Shown here one piece after another: positions 20,967 to 33,158 of a stretch of DNA of 64,000 nt. Where the stretch lies: positions 29,843-93,842 of the forward strand of contig JASAMV010008712.1 in the NCBI GenBank assembly GCA_030248065.1, written 5' to 3'. The notes beneath the pieces are model-generated. The model was not told the DNA's origin, did no database searches, and saw only the letters and a program-made list of their open reading frames with translations. Both the position numbers and the translations under genes were made by a program. Source of the DNA: Rhynchonema sp. JSB1_4 (lineage: Eukaryota > Nematoda > Chromadorea > Monhysterida > Xyalidae). How positions within the stretch are numbered: the stretch's first letter is position 1; every line of letters begins with the position of its first letter.

Positions 20967-21704
20967 TTGAGCTGCATATTGATTATTGCATATTGAGCTG
21001 AGTTGATTATTTCGTACAGCACTGCATCCAATCTTCATGAGCTGCTTTTTATTATTTCGTGCTCATTTGGCCACCACGCTCACGTCCTGGCGCTAACGCG
21101 CCCCTCCTGACCCGGCTAGCTGTGACGCTGATCCCTATTTATCTACCCTTCACGGATGGAGGGTTGAGCGGTTGAACTTCAGCCTGCACCTCAGCTGTGT
21201 TTTGCTCGACCGGTTGGGTGGTTGGGTGTTGACACACAACTTAACGTTGTACGTACATGTACATGGTTATTTCAATAGATCGTTATTACTTTGTGTGAAA
21301 AGAGATGGAACTTTTTGGCTGCACACGGTGCTTGGGTGGAAGTGCAAAAACTATGGTTTGCGGGCATAATTCCAAGGTGATGTTTGTCCAAACCATCAGT
21401 TCAACCTAAAATTACGTGAGTGTGCGATCGACGGGTCAGCCGTACAGTCGACCAACCGTTGACTAACAGTAATCATGGCGACCGTGTACCGTGTTCCTGC
21501 GACCGCGACTCAAAGGGTCCATCACCTTGATAGTCAACGCTGATTCCGTAAGCACACATTTCATTACGATGATTGTTCCTCACACGTCTCACATATCCAA
21601 CCGAATATGAGAGAAAGAAAATGATATGTAATTGCATGTTTCGTGGAGATTATACAACGATCTCTTCAAAGAAAATTATCTTGGTCAAGAAGCTGTATCG
21701 AAAC

Positions 21705-22127
21705 CAGGGTTTGGGCAAAAAAACGACGGCGTTTATTTTCTTAAAAAAAACGAGGTTTTTTTAAAAACGCCTGGCCGTTTTTCGTTTTTTTAAATCCTGA
21801 GTTTCCTTAATTTTCCCTGATTTTTTGGGAATGTACCCTGATTTTCAAGAAAAATCAATTTTTTGTCCCATTTTTTCAAAAAAATTTCGACCAATTTTTA
21901 CTTTGTCGAGATACGTCGATACACGGAGTTTGACTTTCAATGATGACCCCGGTCAAAGTTTATTTTTTACCGTTTATTTTGAATCAGAATACATAGAATT
22001 ACTTCATTTTAACCATTTTTTCTTCCAAACATGAGCGTTTTCCAATTTTTTTGGGCATATTTTGGTCACCTGGGCGTTTTAAAAAAAGCGATTTTTTGAA
22101 AAAAAACACGTGTTTTGCCCAATCCTG
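21705..22127. mobile_element. hAT-type MITE relic (CAGGGTTTGGGC ends)
   Basis: Starts CAGGGTTTGGGCAAAAAAAC and ends TTTTGCCCAATCCTG, inverted termini of the CAGGGTTGG family. The flanks do not match as a target duplication. The right flank is satellite sequence, so the locus has since been rearranged. The partner copy at 28372 is right-truncated. Confidence 0.6.
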
Positions 22128-22194
22128 CTTGGGAGCCTTTCTGTGCATCTCACCTGGTCGCGAAACATACGATAAGACGATATTTTTCAACGTG

Positions 22195-22500
22195 TCGGCC
22201 GCCACAGGAAAAATAAAAAAGTTAAACAGGAACAAACTCATAAATTGGAACAAACTGGAACAAACGCGGTCCCTAATTACTGAAAAAATCCCCCAAATTG
22301 TTCCCGTTTGTTCCAGTTTGTTCCTTTTTATCTTCAGTTTGTTCCTGTTTATGTCGAGTTCAATGCAGTTTGTTTCCGTTTACCTCTGTTTGTTGCAGTT
22401 TATCCTGTTTATTTCTATTTGTTCCTGTTTATCTTTTTTAACATTGAAGGTGCTTGTACCTGTTTGTTCCTGTTTGTTCCTGTTTATCTTTTTTATCCAT
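22195..22500. repeat. GTTTGTTCC simple-repeat region
   Basis: Degenerate 10-12-bp units GTTTGTTCCT and TTTATC, preceded by inverse units GGAACAAACT, giving a loose palindrome centred near 22,280. Open frames here are repeat products. Confidence 0.7.
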
Positions 22501-22564
22501 TGTATTGGGTCTCTAGTGGACTAAACATCCCAAGTTACACTTGGTACATGTGGTACGAAGTAGC

Positions 22565-23105
22565 TCAGAGATGGTACACCAGAAGCCCAGCAAACGGTTG
22601 GGCACTGGTACAGTTGGTGCACAGAAGCCCAGCAAACGGTTGGGCACTGGTACAGATGGCGCACAGAAACCAAGTAGACGGTTGGGCACTGGTACAGTTG
22701 ACGCAAGGAGCCAAGCAGACGGTTGGGTACTAGTACAGTTGGCGCACAGAAGCCCACCAGACGGTTGGGCGCTGGTACAGTTGGCGCATAGAAGCCCAGC
22801 AGACGGCCGGGCACTGGCACAGTTGGCGCACAGAAGCTCAATCGACCGGTTGGATGTCGCTGCTACAGTTTGTGCATGAAAACCTAGCAAACGGCTGAGT
22901 TCTGGTATTGTTGGTCCACAGAAGCTCAGGGAACGGTTGGGCACTAGTATAATTGGTGAACAGAAGCTGAACAGACGCTTGGGCACTAGCACTGTTGGCG
23001 CACAGAAGCCCAGCAGATGGTTGGGCACTGGTACAGTTGTCGCAAGGAGCCAAACAGACGGTTGGGCACCAGTACGGTTGGCGCACAGAGCCCGTTTGGA
23101 TGTTG
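22565..23105. repeat. 42-bp minisatellite, about 12-13 units
   Basis: The unit contains AACGGTTGGGCACTGGTACA followed by GTTGGCGCACAGAAGCCCAG. Because 42 is a multiple of three, several frames stay open. The plus strand gives a 14-residue repeat (KPSKRLGTGTVGAQ). The minus strand gives another (NRLLGFCAPTVPVP). Units drift toward the right end. No start context or splice signals tie it to a gene. Confidence 0.85.
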
Positions 23106-23319
23106 CGAGTACAGTTGCTGTTGGCTGACATGTTCCGTGCCGTTTCGCGACATTTTTGAGTGCACAAGCATCGACATTGAACGCACCGTCGGTTATATTA
23201 TTCTGTGAAAGTATTAAATGCAGCGAGAGTTGGTGTGTGCACGTTCAGGCCTGGGCTTCTTCCCGTGAGTCTGACACCAAAGTTGCTTGCCGTGTGTCTG
23301 ACAGCTTCACTCTTGAACG

Positions 23320-25290
23320 CTGCTGATTTTTCAACGTGTCGGCCCGCGTGCTTTTCTCTTGCACAAATACAGCACAGCATTGTAGATGTGCCGTTTGTTT
23401 AAACTGGAACAAAAGCAATCATAGGCGACAGTCTATGTGTGCTTCAATATTTTTATAAAATTTTTCCATCCTTTTATACACTTATACATTATTGAAAAGT
23501 TGACTCAGATTTGTGTGTCTGAAATAAACGAGACGAACGTTCAGGCAACTCCGTGAATACATAATCGATATCCCACCGCCGTTGAATGCGAATGCCAGAC
23601 GATAAAACGTGGTTTGACAATTACCGTATCAAGGTCTGCCAGCAGCCCGATGCCAACGCACTACCGTAATCGATATTGTTGTCGCCACGCTAACGACGTC
23701 ATCAAAATGTCATCAAGCTCAATGCGACGTGAATCTGGCAAACTTGGCGCTGACGTTGAAAATGTTTGTATTTCCAAGAAAATATTTGTTCATTCATTAT
23801 AAGGCTCAAAAGCTAATTTTCCTAGGTCAAGTACCTCGCTCAGTGCAAGTGCACCTCAGACATTTTGTTTCCTGTACTATCTTCACACACGGAAAGTTTG
23901 GACATCAAATTGGCATTCCTAAAAAATTCAAATGAAAAATTATTTTCGCCAGCCCTGCTCCAATTCTAACGGTGGGCATCGCTATCAGCTTTGATTCTAA
24001 CGAATGGTGGACTTGGGAGCCTTTCTGTGCATTTCACCTGGTCGCGAAACGTACGATAAGACGATGTTTTTCAACGTGTCGGCCCGCGTGCTTTTCTCTT
24101 GCACAAATACAGCACAACATTGTAGATGTGCCAATTTTTTTTAATTTGGAACAAAAGCAAACATAGCCGACAGTCTGTGAGCTTCAATATTTTTATAAAA
24201 TTTTCCATCATTTTATGCATTTCTATATTGTTGAAAAGTTGACTCAGATTTGTGTGCCTGAAATAAACGAGACGAGCATTCGGTCAACTCCGTGAATACA
24301 TAATCGATATCCTACCGCCGCTGAATGCGAACGCCAGACGATAAAACGTGACTTGACAATTACGGCATCAGGGTCTGCCAGCAACCTGATGCCAACTCAT
24401 TACCGTAATCGATATTGTTGTCGCCACGTTAATGACGTAATCCAAATGTCATCAAGCTCAATGCGACGTGAATCTGGCAGATTTGGCGCTGCAGTTGAAA
24501 ATGTTTATATTTTTAAGAAAATTTTTGTTCATCCATTATAAGGATCAAAAGCTAATTTTCTAAGGTCAAGTACCTCGTTTAGTGTAAGTGCACCTCAAAC
24601 ATTTTGTTTCCTGTACTATCTTCCCACACGAAAAGTCTGGACATCATATTGGCATTCCGGAAAGCCATGAAAAAATTTCAACTGAAAAATCATTTTTGAT
24701 AGCCCCAACTCCGTGAATGCATAATCGATATCTTACCGCCGTTGAATACGAATGCCAGACGATAAAACGTGATTTGACAATTACCGTATCAGGGTCTGTC
24801 AGCAGCCCGATGCCAACGCATATTACCGTAATCGATATTGGTGTCGCCACGTTAATGACGTCATCCAAATGTCATCAAGCTCAATGCGACGTGAATCTGG
24901 CGGATTTGGCGCTGCCGTTGAGAATGTTTATATTTTTAAGAAAATATTTGTTCATCCATTATAAGGCTCAAAAGCTAATTTTCATATGTCAAGTACCTCG
25001 TTTAGTGTAAGTGTACCTCATCTTGTTCCCTGTACTATCTTCCCAACACGAAAAGTTTGGATATCATATTGGCATTCCGGAAAACCATGAAAAAATTTCA
25101 AATAAAAATATATTTTTGCCAGCCTTGCTCCCAGTCTAACGGTGGGCATCGCTGTCAGCTTTGATTCTAACGAATGATGGATTTGGGAGGCTTTCTGTGC
25201 ATTTCACCTGGTCGCGAAACATACGATAAGATTGTTTTGCAACGTGTCGGCCCGCGTGCCATTTTTGTCATGGCCTTTGTGTGAGAGCGG
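23320..25290 (+). repeat. ~740-bp tandem repeat array, block 2
   Basis: TTGACAATTACCGTATCAAG at 23,615 and related starts at 24,353 and 24,776 give one spacing of ~740 bp and one truncated unit of ~420 bp. Internal marks such as GTGTCGGCCCGCGTGC and GAAATAAACGAGACGA repeat. Continuous with the right-hand duplicated segment. Confidence 0.8.
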
Positions 25291-25864
25291 TTGCGCACGA
25301 AGATCTTTCTTACAAGGATCCAGCAAGTCGCATCATTTTATTCAGTGACAGTATTTATCATGATATTTATCATTTATGTATTTATCATTTTTGTCAAAGA
25401 AAGGATTTCATCTGTACAATTGCAATCGCATGCTTTTGTCGTTATTAATGTTAACGACGATATTAATGTCATGCCAACTTGACCTCTCCTCTTCCCATTC
25501 ATTCAATCGGCAAACTCGGTGGACTCATTGACAGTACAGATTGCACGCATGATATCTGTCTCGTTAGTCTAAAACAAAACGTCATGTCTGGTACATGATA
25601 ACATGCTTGACTGGGAGTTTCAAAAACAGCTACAGTCTACAAAATTGAAGCAGCTTTCCAAGCGTCTTGTACTAAACAATAGTCAGTAAACATTATGAGT
25701 GTTGCTCATCAACATTCGCTCAGCTTTTGAGAACATGCCCCCCACGTGTTGTTCATGGAAGTTTTCCGATCTGATTGGTTTTGAAAAAATAAGTAGATAC
25801 CGTATCAAATAACAACACCTACTGTATGTATCAATGATTTTACGATATTCTCAAAGTGCTGACT

Positions 25865-26227
25865 TCAGATGCAAACGACCATCACGCCGTGCGGTTGTGA
25901 CCCAAAAGAAATAGTCAATGCATGTTGCTTACATCGAGAAAGTATGGGCCCTTCGGCAACGCAGCATGGCCACGAACAAAGTACTGTTTCTTGTGGTGAA
26001 TAGGGGCCTTCATTGTCGATGGATTGCTGCGATCGGACTGCTCTTGCTTCACCTATAATGCCGTGTATTATATTGTTAGTGCGGTTATCAGTGTCGCAAG
26101 AAAAAGCTTCCAATTGCGATAACATTACATTGCTTGTCATCCCTTCGATAGTCGTATTGAATTGGGACTCGCTCATTGCGCCTAGCGATTGGCTTTTTCG
26201 TATGTCTTCATCGTCCGCAACCTTCAA
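25865..26227 (-). CDS. Unrecognised open frame in duplicated segment, copy 2
   Basis: Same frame as 19171-19533 with about eight residue changes and the same TGA. The pattern of changes gives no evidence of purifying selection. No domain; coding status open. Confidence 0.25.
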   Translation of the reverse strand: MKVADDEDIRKSQSLGAMSESQFNTTIEGMTSNVMLSQLEAFSCDTDNRTNNIIHGIIGEARAVRSQQSIDNEGPYSPQETVLCSWPCCVAEGPILSRCKQHALTISFGSQPHGVMVVCI

Positions 26228-27390
26228 ATGGTTTACTTTCAGACCGACACTCTGCAGTGTTGTTTTAGAACCCAGAACTTGTGTGTACCCACATAAAGTA
26301 TGCTATTTCCGCGTGCTGAGAGCGGTAATGCGGGCGGGAATTCGAACCTCCCCGGTGTCAGGTTCCCAGCCCTGTCTCATCCTCCGGCCGATAAGTTGCA
26401 GTGTGCATCATTAATCACAGAACACCGCGTGCGCAAAAAAACCGACATTTGTACGAAAAAATCTTTAATCTTTAATCTGAAAAATCTGTACCTGTGTTGT
26501 GAGCGGGAACTGTTGGATTTAAAAAATAGAACTTCGGCCGCGAATTCTCACTTCGGGCTTCTGTTGTTCAATTCTGTTCAATTCAATGTTGCTCGGCACT
26601 TCATGCTTTAGATCTTCACGTGTTTCTTCCGATATCTGCAGCCAATCTGTCTTGCACCAACGTTTGAAGCAGTCGGCTCCGGGGCTAAGCTGGGCACTTC
26701 ATGGGTTCATTCATAAAACATGACCAACCTCCTTCTTGATCGCTCGTTGTTGGTTGAACGTGGATAGCGGCACTGATTCGGGTGTCTCCTGCAGCGCTTA
26801 AAACTGTCTTCAATTCGCTGAGTTCTGCATTTCGTGCATTCAGTGGGACACACAAGAGTCAATGAGCTTGTGGGAGCAAAGCAATGGCATTCTTTAATCC
26901 CTTTACATAGTTAAATTTCCGTGCACGAGCTCCACTGTGCTTATATAGCCTCTATGAAACATCACGGTTGGACGTGTGACTGACTGGCTGCCGCGTTTGT
27001 TGTCCACGGGTAGTTTCAGGTTGATGTTTCACCTTAGGTATGTAATCAGTGATCAAACAACTCGTGCATGTTTTGCGCTTGTGTGTAAAAGCAATAACAA
27101 TGAAGCAACAAAAAGCTGTTTTTGGGGGTGAGTCGTCTACATACGGAAAGACTTTGCTGGAAATTTAGAAATACGTTTCACTTTCTGATCTTGCTCCACC
27201 GTAATCTGATTAACAGCGTACTTGCGGCGTTTGCCGTTGCTTTCGCTCAAACGTAGCCAATTGAAAAGTACGTATTTTACATTGGCACTAACCTAACTTT
27301 TATAAATGACTTGTCAGTCATGGTTTCAACCTGTGTAGTATCGTATCATCGTTCCAATCGTGTATTCCACATGTTCAATCATTGTCATAA

Positions 27391-27636
27391 TTGTGTTGTA
27401 GCTTGCTGCCCTGCTGCTTGGTTATGGTGATATTAGCTGCGAGTGATGACGTCAACTTTGGTGAAATCAAGTTTGCTTTAGAAGATCTGATAAAGAGTGA
27501 AAAAACCACAAGTTGGCGTCGGCTTTTATGGCCGAACGAATTGGGGACAGCGCGGAACACGTTTCACTCAATTGTTGAAGGTTTGGGTTACGGTCTCCAG
27601 CCGGATTGTTGTGACATGCTGTACGACGATACGTAA
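27391..27636 (+). CDS. Possible exon in duplicated segment, copy 2
   Basis: Partner of 20721-20966, again open to TAA, with changes such as Met to Ile and Cys to Trp. It keeps the same TTGTGTTGTAG acceptor-like upstream sequence. No domain recognised. Confidence 0.3.
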   Translation: MCCSLLPCCLVMVILAASDDVNFGEIKFALEDLIKSEKTTSWRRLLWPNELGTARNTFHSIVEGLGYGLQPDCCDMLYDDT

Positions 27637-28145
27637 TTGAGCTGCATACTGATTATTGCATATTGAGCTGAGTTGATTATTTCGTGCAGCACTGCATCAA
27701 ATCTTCATGAGCTGCTTTTTATTATTTCGTGCTCATTTGGCCACCACGCTCACATCCTGGCGCTACCGCGCCCCTCCTGACCCGGCTAGCTGTGACGCTG
27801 ATCCCTATTTATCTACCCCTCACGGATGGAGGGTTGAGCGGTTGAACTTCAGCCTGCACCTCAGCTGTGTTTTGCTCGACCGGTTGGGTGGTTGGGTGTT
27901 GACACACGACTTAACGTTGTACGTACATGTACATGGTGTACTTCAATAGATCGTTATTACTTTGTGTGAAAAGAGATGGAACTTTTTGGCTGCACACGGT
28001 GCTTGGGTGGAAGTGCAAAAACTATGGTTTGCGGGCATAATTCCAAGGTGATGTTTGTCCAAACCATCAGTTCAACCTAAAATTACGTGAGTGTGCGATC
28101 GACGGGTCAGCCGTACAGTCGACCAACCGTTGACTAACAGTAATC

Positions 28146-28218
28146 ATGGCGACGGTGTACCGTGTTCCTGCGACCGTGACTCAAAGGGTCCATCAACTTG
28201 AGAGTCAACGCTGTTCCG
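28146..28218 (+). CDS. Candidate first exon in copy 2, broken in copy 1
   Basis: ATG opens 24 codons (MATVYRVPATVTQRV) and then a strong donor, CCG|GTAAGC, in phase 1. In copy 1 (21,476 onward) the same exon reads TGA after SQR and the donor context is changed. Two later plus-strand pieces are phase-compatible but unproven: 30353-30481 (phase 1 at both ends) and 30529-30587 (ends TAA). Confidence 0.3.
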
Positions 28219-28539
28219 GTAAGCACATATTTTATTACGATGATTATTCCTCACACGTTTCACGTATCCAACCGAACATGATTGAAAGAAAATGATAATT
28301 GCACTTTTCGTGGAGATTATACACCGATCTCTCCAAAGAAAATTATCTTGGTCAAGAAGCTATATCGAAACCAGGGTTGGGCAAAGAAAACGACGGCGTT
28401 TTTTTCTTAAAAAAACGACGTTTTCTTTTAAAAACGTCTGGGTGGTTTTTTTAAATCCTGAATTTCTTCAATTTTCCCTGATTTTTTAGGGGAAGTACCC
28501 TGATTTTCAAGGAACATCTGAGATCCTGCGAGCCCAACA

Positions 28540-28826
28540 GGTATTGGTCGCACAATGACTATATACAGTAAGAATTCATCAAATCAATCCTGATTTTCAC
28601 GTTCAGTCACTCTTAACCACTGTGCTATTTGTGATTCTCACAAAACATTTTCAGCTGAAAATAATCTAGCAGATCAACCACGTTGCCGCAGGTCTGAAAC
28701 ATTCTCTTTACTACATGCTTTGTGTGCGATCACGCAACGCAACGTCATTGCCCCGTCACTGTCCCTCTTTACAATACAGGAAAAAAATTTGACCAATTCT
28801 TATAAAGTCATTGTGCGACCAATATC
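28540..28826. mobile_element. MITE, GGTATTGGTCGCACAATGAC family, copy 2
   Basis: Full-length copy with the same termini as 12412-12691 (GGTATTGGTCGCACAATGAC and TCATTGTGCGACCAATATC), in the same orientation. Confidence 0.85.
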
Positions 28827-28894
28827 TACTAGTGCTTGCAGAACCGGATTCGTCAACCGAGCCAAATCAATCAATGCCAATGTTCGGAACAGCG

Positions 28895-29100
28895 ACAACA
28901 CAGCAATGTTTCAGCTGGCCAGCTTTGTTGTGTGTGTGCGCTGCGGAATGGCTGCCTTGCGCGTGTTGTGGTAAACATTGTGTGAGCTGTGTAGGGTTTT
29001 GAAAAACGAAAAGCACATCCTGAACGCAGGATAATTGGACGATTTTTATTTGCAATTGACAACTTATTTCATTCACCACAGTTGCCAAAAATTATGCAGC
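28895..29100. repeat. Diverged single arm of the 39.7-kb hairpin repeat
   Basis: Shares GGCTGCCTTGCGC, AAACATTGTGTGAGCTGTG and GCAATTGACAACTTATTTC-type blocks with the arms of 39734-40319 but is not itself a full palindrome. Confidence 0.6.
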
Positions 29101-31460
29101 AGTAAAATTGTGCTTCAAAAAGGCTTGATTTTTCGGAGTGTTTCGTTTATAATTTGTCACTCCTGGCGTTTCGTACAATGCTTTATATCTCGTTTGACAG
29201 AGAAACGTCTGCGTATAAAACGCTGAAAATATCTAAGATTGGATTACCGTGTGTCTTGCACAGGCCCGCCTCAAACTTTTCGTCCGAAATGTCTGTCTGG
29301 ACAGGAATTTCTGACACTGGCGTTGCGGGAGACTATATTTACTATCGTGTGACGCGCAATATACACGCTTCGCACTCGCAGCCTTGTTGGTTGCTTGCTC
29401 GACCAGTTTGGATACGGATAATCATGCGACACAAATTTTGACGTTCATATGAATTTTCTATGGGAAACGGTGGTCATGGCATGAAGTGCAGATCCCGAGG
29501 ATCATGAGAGAAATGCGTGGCTCGCATTTTCTCCGCAAGGGCGTGCCAGACAACCCCAACACAAAACATGAGCTTGCGATGAAAGTGGTGTGATTGAAAA
29601 TTGATAGGGATAGCAGAGTGACGCCTTCAGTTCGACCTGAACTTGGACGGGTGTCATGTTTTTGTCCACGTATGGCAGTTTTATTTGGGCGTGAACCAAC
29701 GAAAAGCAACAAACACATGAAAAAAAGCTCCAAACTTGAGATTTGAAACGTCACAACGAGCCGAAGTACATCTTGTTGTATTGCTTTTTCAAGCAGAAGA
29801 ACATTATTTTTGTCGCCAAAAGTATGTATACCCATCATGTGATTCTGATGCATGATGTTGTTTCAATTCAGTTGTTTGAATCAAAGGCCAGTAGATCTTC
29901 CAGCAAATCTTCGCCCCAGTTCAACAAAATAACGGATTCAACGTGTACCTGAATTGCCTCTGCCACTCTCCCAACATCCACAGAACGTTCATTCGTGTGT
30001 ATGTACAATATGTAGGTACACTCTACCTATCTGGCAGGCAGACTACGCGCTGTTTCGCTTGGCTGAGCTTCTAGGATCAAAACCCAGCTGAAGATCCCAA
30101 AAAATGGTTGAGGATTTTCCACTGTCGCTGCGCCAAACATGTACATACGGATCCCCAAACAAGTAGCGTCCCTATGCGCAGAATTTTTTGGCCTACCGCA
30201 AGCCCACCGGATTGCCATCTTTAACATGTAAAGGTACATGCGACAACGACCCGACACAGGGGGCTACCGCAGACGACTTTGTATTGATCCAGTTTGCTGC
30301 GCATTTACTTGCTTTTGAGTTCCATTAAGCTGGGTCTAGTTTTGTGCTTCAGAACCCACAGCAAGTAAATGTGATAATCAACTGCAACAACAGTCAGACG
30401 TTGTCCCAACCATGCCTACAACGTTCTATCCAACCCTACCCATTAGAGTCGCCGTTATTAGTGTTGCTGGTTGGTACAAAGGTCCCCATGGATCGTTGCT
30501 CCCCCGAATATCTTTACCTTTTACTGTAGCGCGGAAGGCGCACAACAGACCATTCCTAATCACAAGCGCACTATAAATGCCAAAGGAATGGAATGGAACA
30601 GGATGCTTATCGTGAGCATGTTGCATTGCAGCAGCAGGTTCAGTAAAGATCATCAACAACTCAGTGACTCCACCAATAATTTGGAATTACATCAACGGAC
30701 CTTTTGAATCTTTTGGTTGACCGACCGCCCGGCTGACATGTGCTGATATGAGCAATCAGTCTTATGCCAGACTGCGCATCACTATACATCCATATCTGTA
30801 CAAAATGTGCGATTTGGTCTTACTATTTCCCAGCGAGTTGCGTTGCGCTGCAGCACGTTCAATAAAGGTCATCTGCAACGCAGTGACACTCCACCAAAAA
30901 ATTTGGATTTACGTACATGAACTACTACCTTTTCAATCTTTTGGTTGTGTGTGCGTTACTTGCCATTGGTTTGCGATTCGATGTCTCCAATCGCATTTGT
31001 ACACACTGTGCTTGGTTTCGCCCACAAACACAGGTTTTTTGTTGTCACCATTCTTCAAAAACCAATTTCCGCTCTGTGTACTGATCAGCGTGGTGACTAA
31101 CCTGTACCGCCCACAGCCAATGTGAAAAATTTCGCATTTCGCAATGTGTTAAGGTGGAATTGCGTCACAACAAATAACAAGAGTTGCACGTTTCAATATA
31201 TGTATATATGTATGTATTATTAATGATTGACGTAATTCAGGCCAGTTTTTGGTATTTTTTCTTGTTTCCGTTGAAATGGAATTGTATAAAAATATCAAAA
31301 ATCGTGTGCAACGATCAGTTTGTTCAAGCGACAGACATTCTCTTCGAGTTTGAGACCATATCGATATTTTACCGCAAGCTGTTCGCTTCCAAGTTTGGAC
31401 ATAAGTCGTTTATGTCATGTTGGATTTTACATTTTTGGACTCAAATTATTCAAATTTCAG
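29101..31460. other. Long spacer with one weak exon candidate
   Basis: No recognisable domain. The only spliceable piece is 30353-30481 on + (acceptor GTGCTTCAG, donor AAAG|GTCCCC). It encodes KCDNQLQQQSDVVPTM and a short hydrophobic stretch. It may be followed by 30529-30587, ending TAA. The TTCAATAAAGGTCATC and AGTAAAGATCATCAAC blocks near 30,640 and 30,860 show a small local duplication. Confidence 0.25.
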
Positions 31461-31469
31461 ACCTGCAAA

Positions 31470-33070
31470 ATGTCCTCCCGCCTGAGCACCCTGTTGTTGA
31501 TGCTATGCATTGTTCTCGCCTTGATCATTCATTCTCCATGCCTGGCTTTTAGGTGCCTCAAGTGGTGCAAGGATACCGAAGACGGTTAGCTTCTTTGGTC
31601 GTGTTTTCAGAGGCTCTTTATATTGAGCAACCGAGTCAAATATGGAACGAATAACTGTACATCTGCGACCACCTAGACCATGCATTCGCAAACTTTATTA
31701 ATGTACATTTTAGCGAATGGATGATGGTTTTGACTAGCGTATAGTAGCTCATTAGGGGCGGCAGGGGAAAAATTTTTGCGAAATAACATGGAGTTTAGAA
31801 AATAACAATAGGGTAATATGTTGTGACCGCATGTGTGCCGAAGCATAGGATTACGTTAATCGATCGCCAAAGTATATTGCCTCAATATGTTGCGCAGCAT
31901 GAACAATATTGTGCCAGAATTATGCTGAACAATTAAGCGTGCTCCTATGCTTCAACCCATTTGCAACGTTGCGAAAAACACAATACTACACAGCATTGTT
32001 ATTGTTCTGCTGCAACGTCATGTTGTTCTTTTGCACGTGTGCACATGTATCGGGTGGTCCAGAATTAGTTATACTAGGTGAACAGAACGACGTGTGAGGA
32101 ACATACGAAGAAGCATCAAATAGGCCTAAAATTACAGTAGGTGACGAGGGTTTTCGGACACGGGGAATCTGAAATTGGGCTCATTTTTTTAGTTTAGGAC
32201 ATATTGGGTCCAGGAAATCGCAAACCTCAAATTTTTGGACCCAAGTTTGATTGGCCCTAATTCTTTGACCCATATTGTCCGGACTATAAAACTGAACGTC
32301 TTTTTCGGAATCCGCGTGTCCGAATACCCCCTGAAGTTTGAACACGGACATTTATTGTCTGATTTGATTGTTGGATCCATTTTTCAGGCCCTTGGTATTG
32401 CTGCGCACGCGATGATTCGCCTTGGTTTCCCGGAGGTCAGAACGAACAGTGAATGAACCTCACGTCACGTCCAAGGCCAAAGTTTGAACATGATCTACCA
32501 GTAAATGTCGCACTGATATTCAGCCTTATTTTCATTTTTTACCTTGAGCGTGTCCATGTTGGTCTATGTTGGTGAAAGCACGTCACACCGTTCCGTATTC
32601 CAAGTCCTTTTGTTGTTGAACATTTTTACCGCCAGAACGCAGCATCACATAATTCCGTGAAAAAGCTAAATCCGCACAGTTCCGCTCTGAATTGAAACTT
32701 CTCACAAGACATGAAAAATACGTTTGGCCGGAATTTAGTTCTGCCCAGTCCAGCCCAGTGAACTAGCGCCGTATGAATTATACAAGAATGAGTACTCTGG
32801 TTTTTTACTGTGTAGTGTGTTTCAGTGCATTGTCTTTGTGCGGATTTTCCTTTCCGTTGTGCGTTAGTTGTTGACTACAACGATTCGTTCGTTGCTATTG
32901 GTGTATTGAAGTCCAGAAAAGTGAACGTTGGAAACTTCTGGGACTTTAGCTTTATAAACTACATACCATACACTCTTCTGATAAAACTGATCAATCTCCA
33001 CACTTTCAGGTTCACAATAAAGCACGTTACCCGACAGAAATGGCCCGAAATAAGTAATTTTAAACAATAA
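31470..33070 (+). CDS. Small secreted cysteine-rich peptide, three exons
   Basis: Exon 1, 31470-31584: ATG in CAAAATG context, then a clear signal peptide (basic MSSR, a Leu/Ile core, cleavage likely after SPCLA). The mature start follows with RCLKWC, and the donor is GTTAGC. Exon 2, 32826-32862: HCLCAD and FRC, between TTTCAG and GTTAGT. Exon 3, 33010-33070: a basic tail ending FKQ and TAA, with AATAAA at 33072. Phases 1 and 2 match, giving about 70 residues. Five Cys fall in the mature part. It is presumably an extracellular peptide. The family is not recognised, and the two short exons make the model moderate. Confidence 0.5.
32145..32340. mobile_element. MITE-like inverted repeat (TTTTCGGACACGGGGAATC)
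   Basis: GGGTTTTCGGACACGGGGAA on the left is mirrored by GCGTGTCCGAATACCCCCTG on the right, about 190 bp apart. It lies in intron 1 of the small secreted peptide gene. No ORF. Confidence 0.55.
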
Positions 33071-33158
33071 TAATAAATTAAGAAATAAAAAGATTTTTGT
33101 GCTTTAAGTATAATTTATGCAAAGCGTAGGCGGTACCACATATGCATGGCATCAGGAC

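Larger units (their letters stand above)
18741..21800 (+). repeat. Large segmental duplication, copy 1
   Basis: Colinear with 25,140-28,480 at an offset of about 6.67-6.69 kb, with few substitutions. Copy 2 has ~290 extra bp at 25,483-25,775. Copy 1 has ~33 extra bp near 20,430. The left part is derived from the ~740-bp repeat. The open frames inside are listed separately. Confidence 0.9.
25140..28480 (+). repeat. Large segmental duplication, copy 2
   Basis: Partner of 18,741-21,800. The unique piece 25,483-25,775 is absent from copy 1, and its right end shows no clear transposon terminus. High identity means the duplication is recent relative to the other repeats. Confidence 0.9.

Noticed and set aside
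22541..22879. Repeat protein gene on either strand of the minisatellite
   Set aside because: Open frames follow from the 42-bp unit length and no start, splice or polyadenylation context supports a gene.
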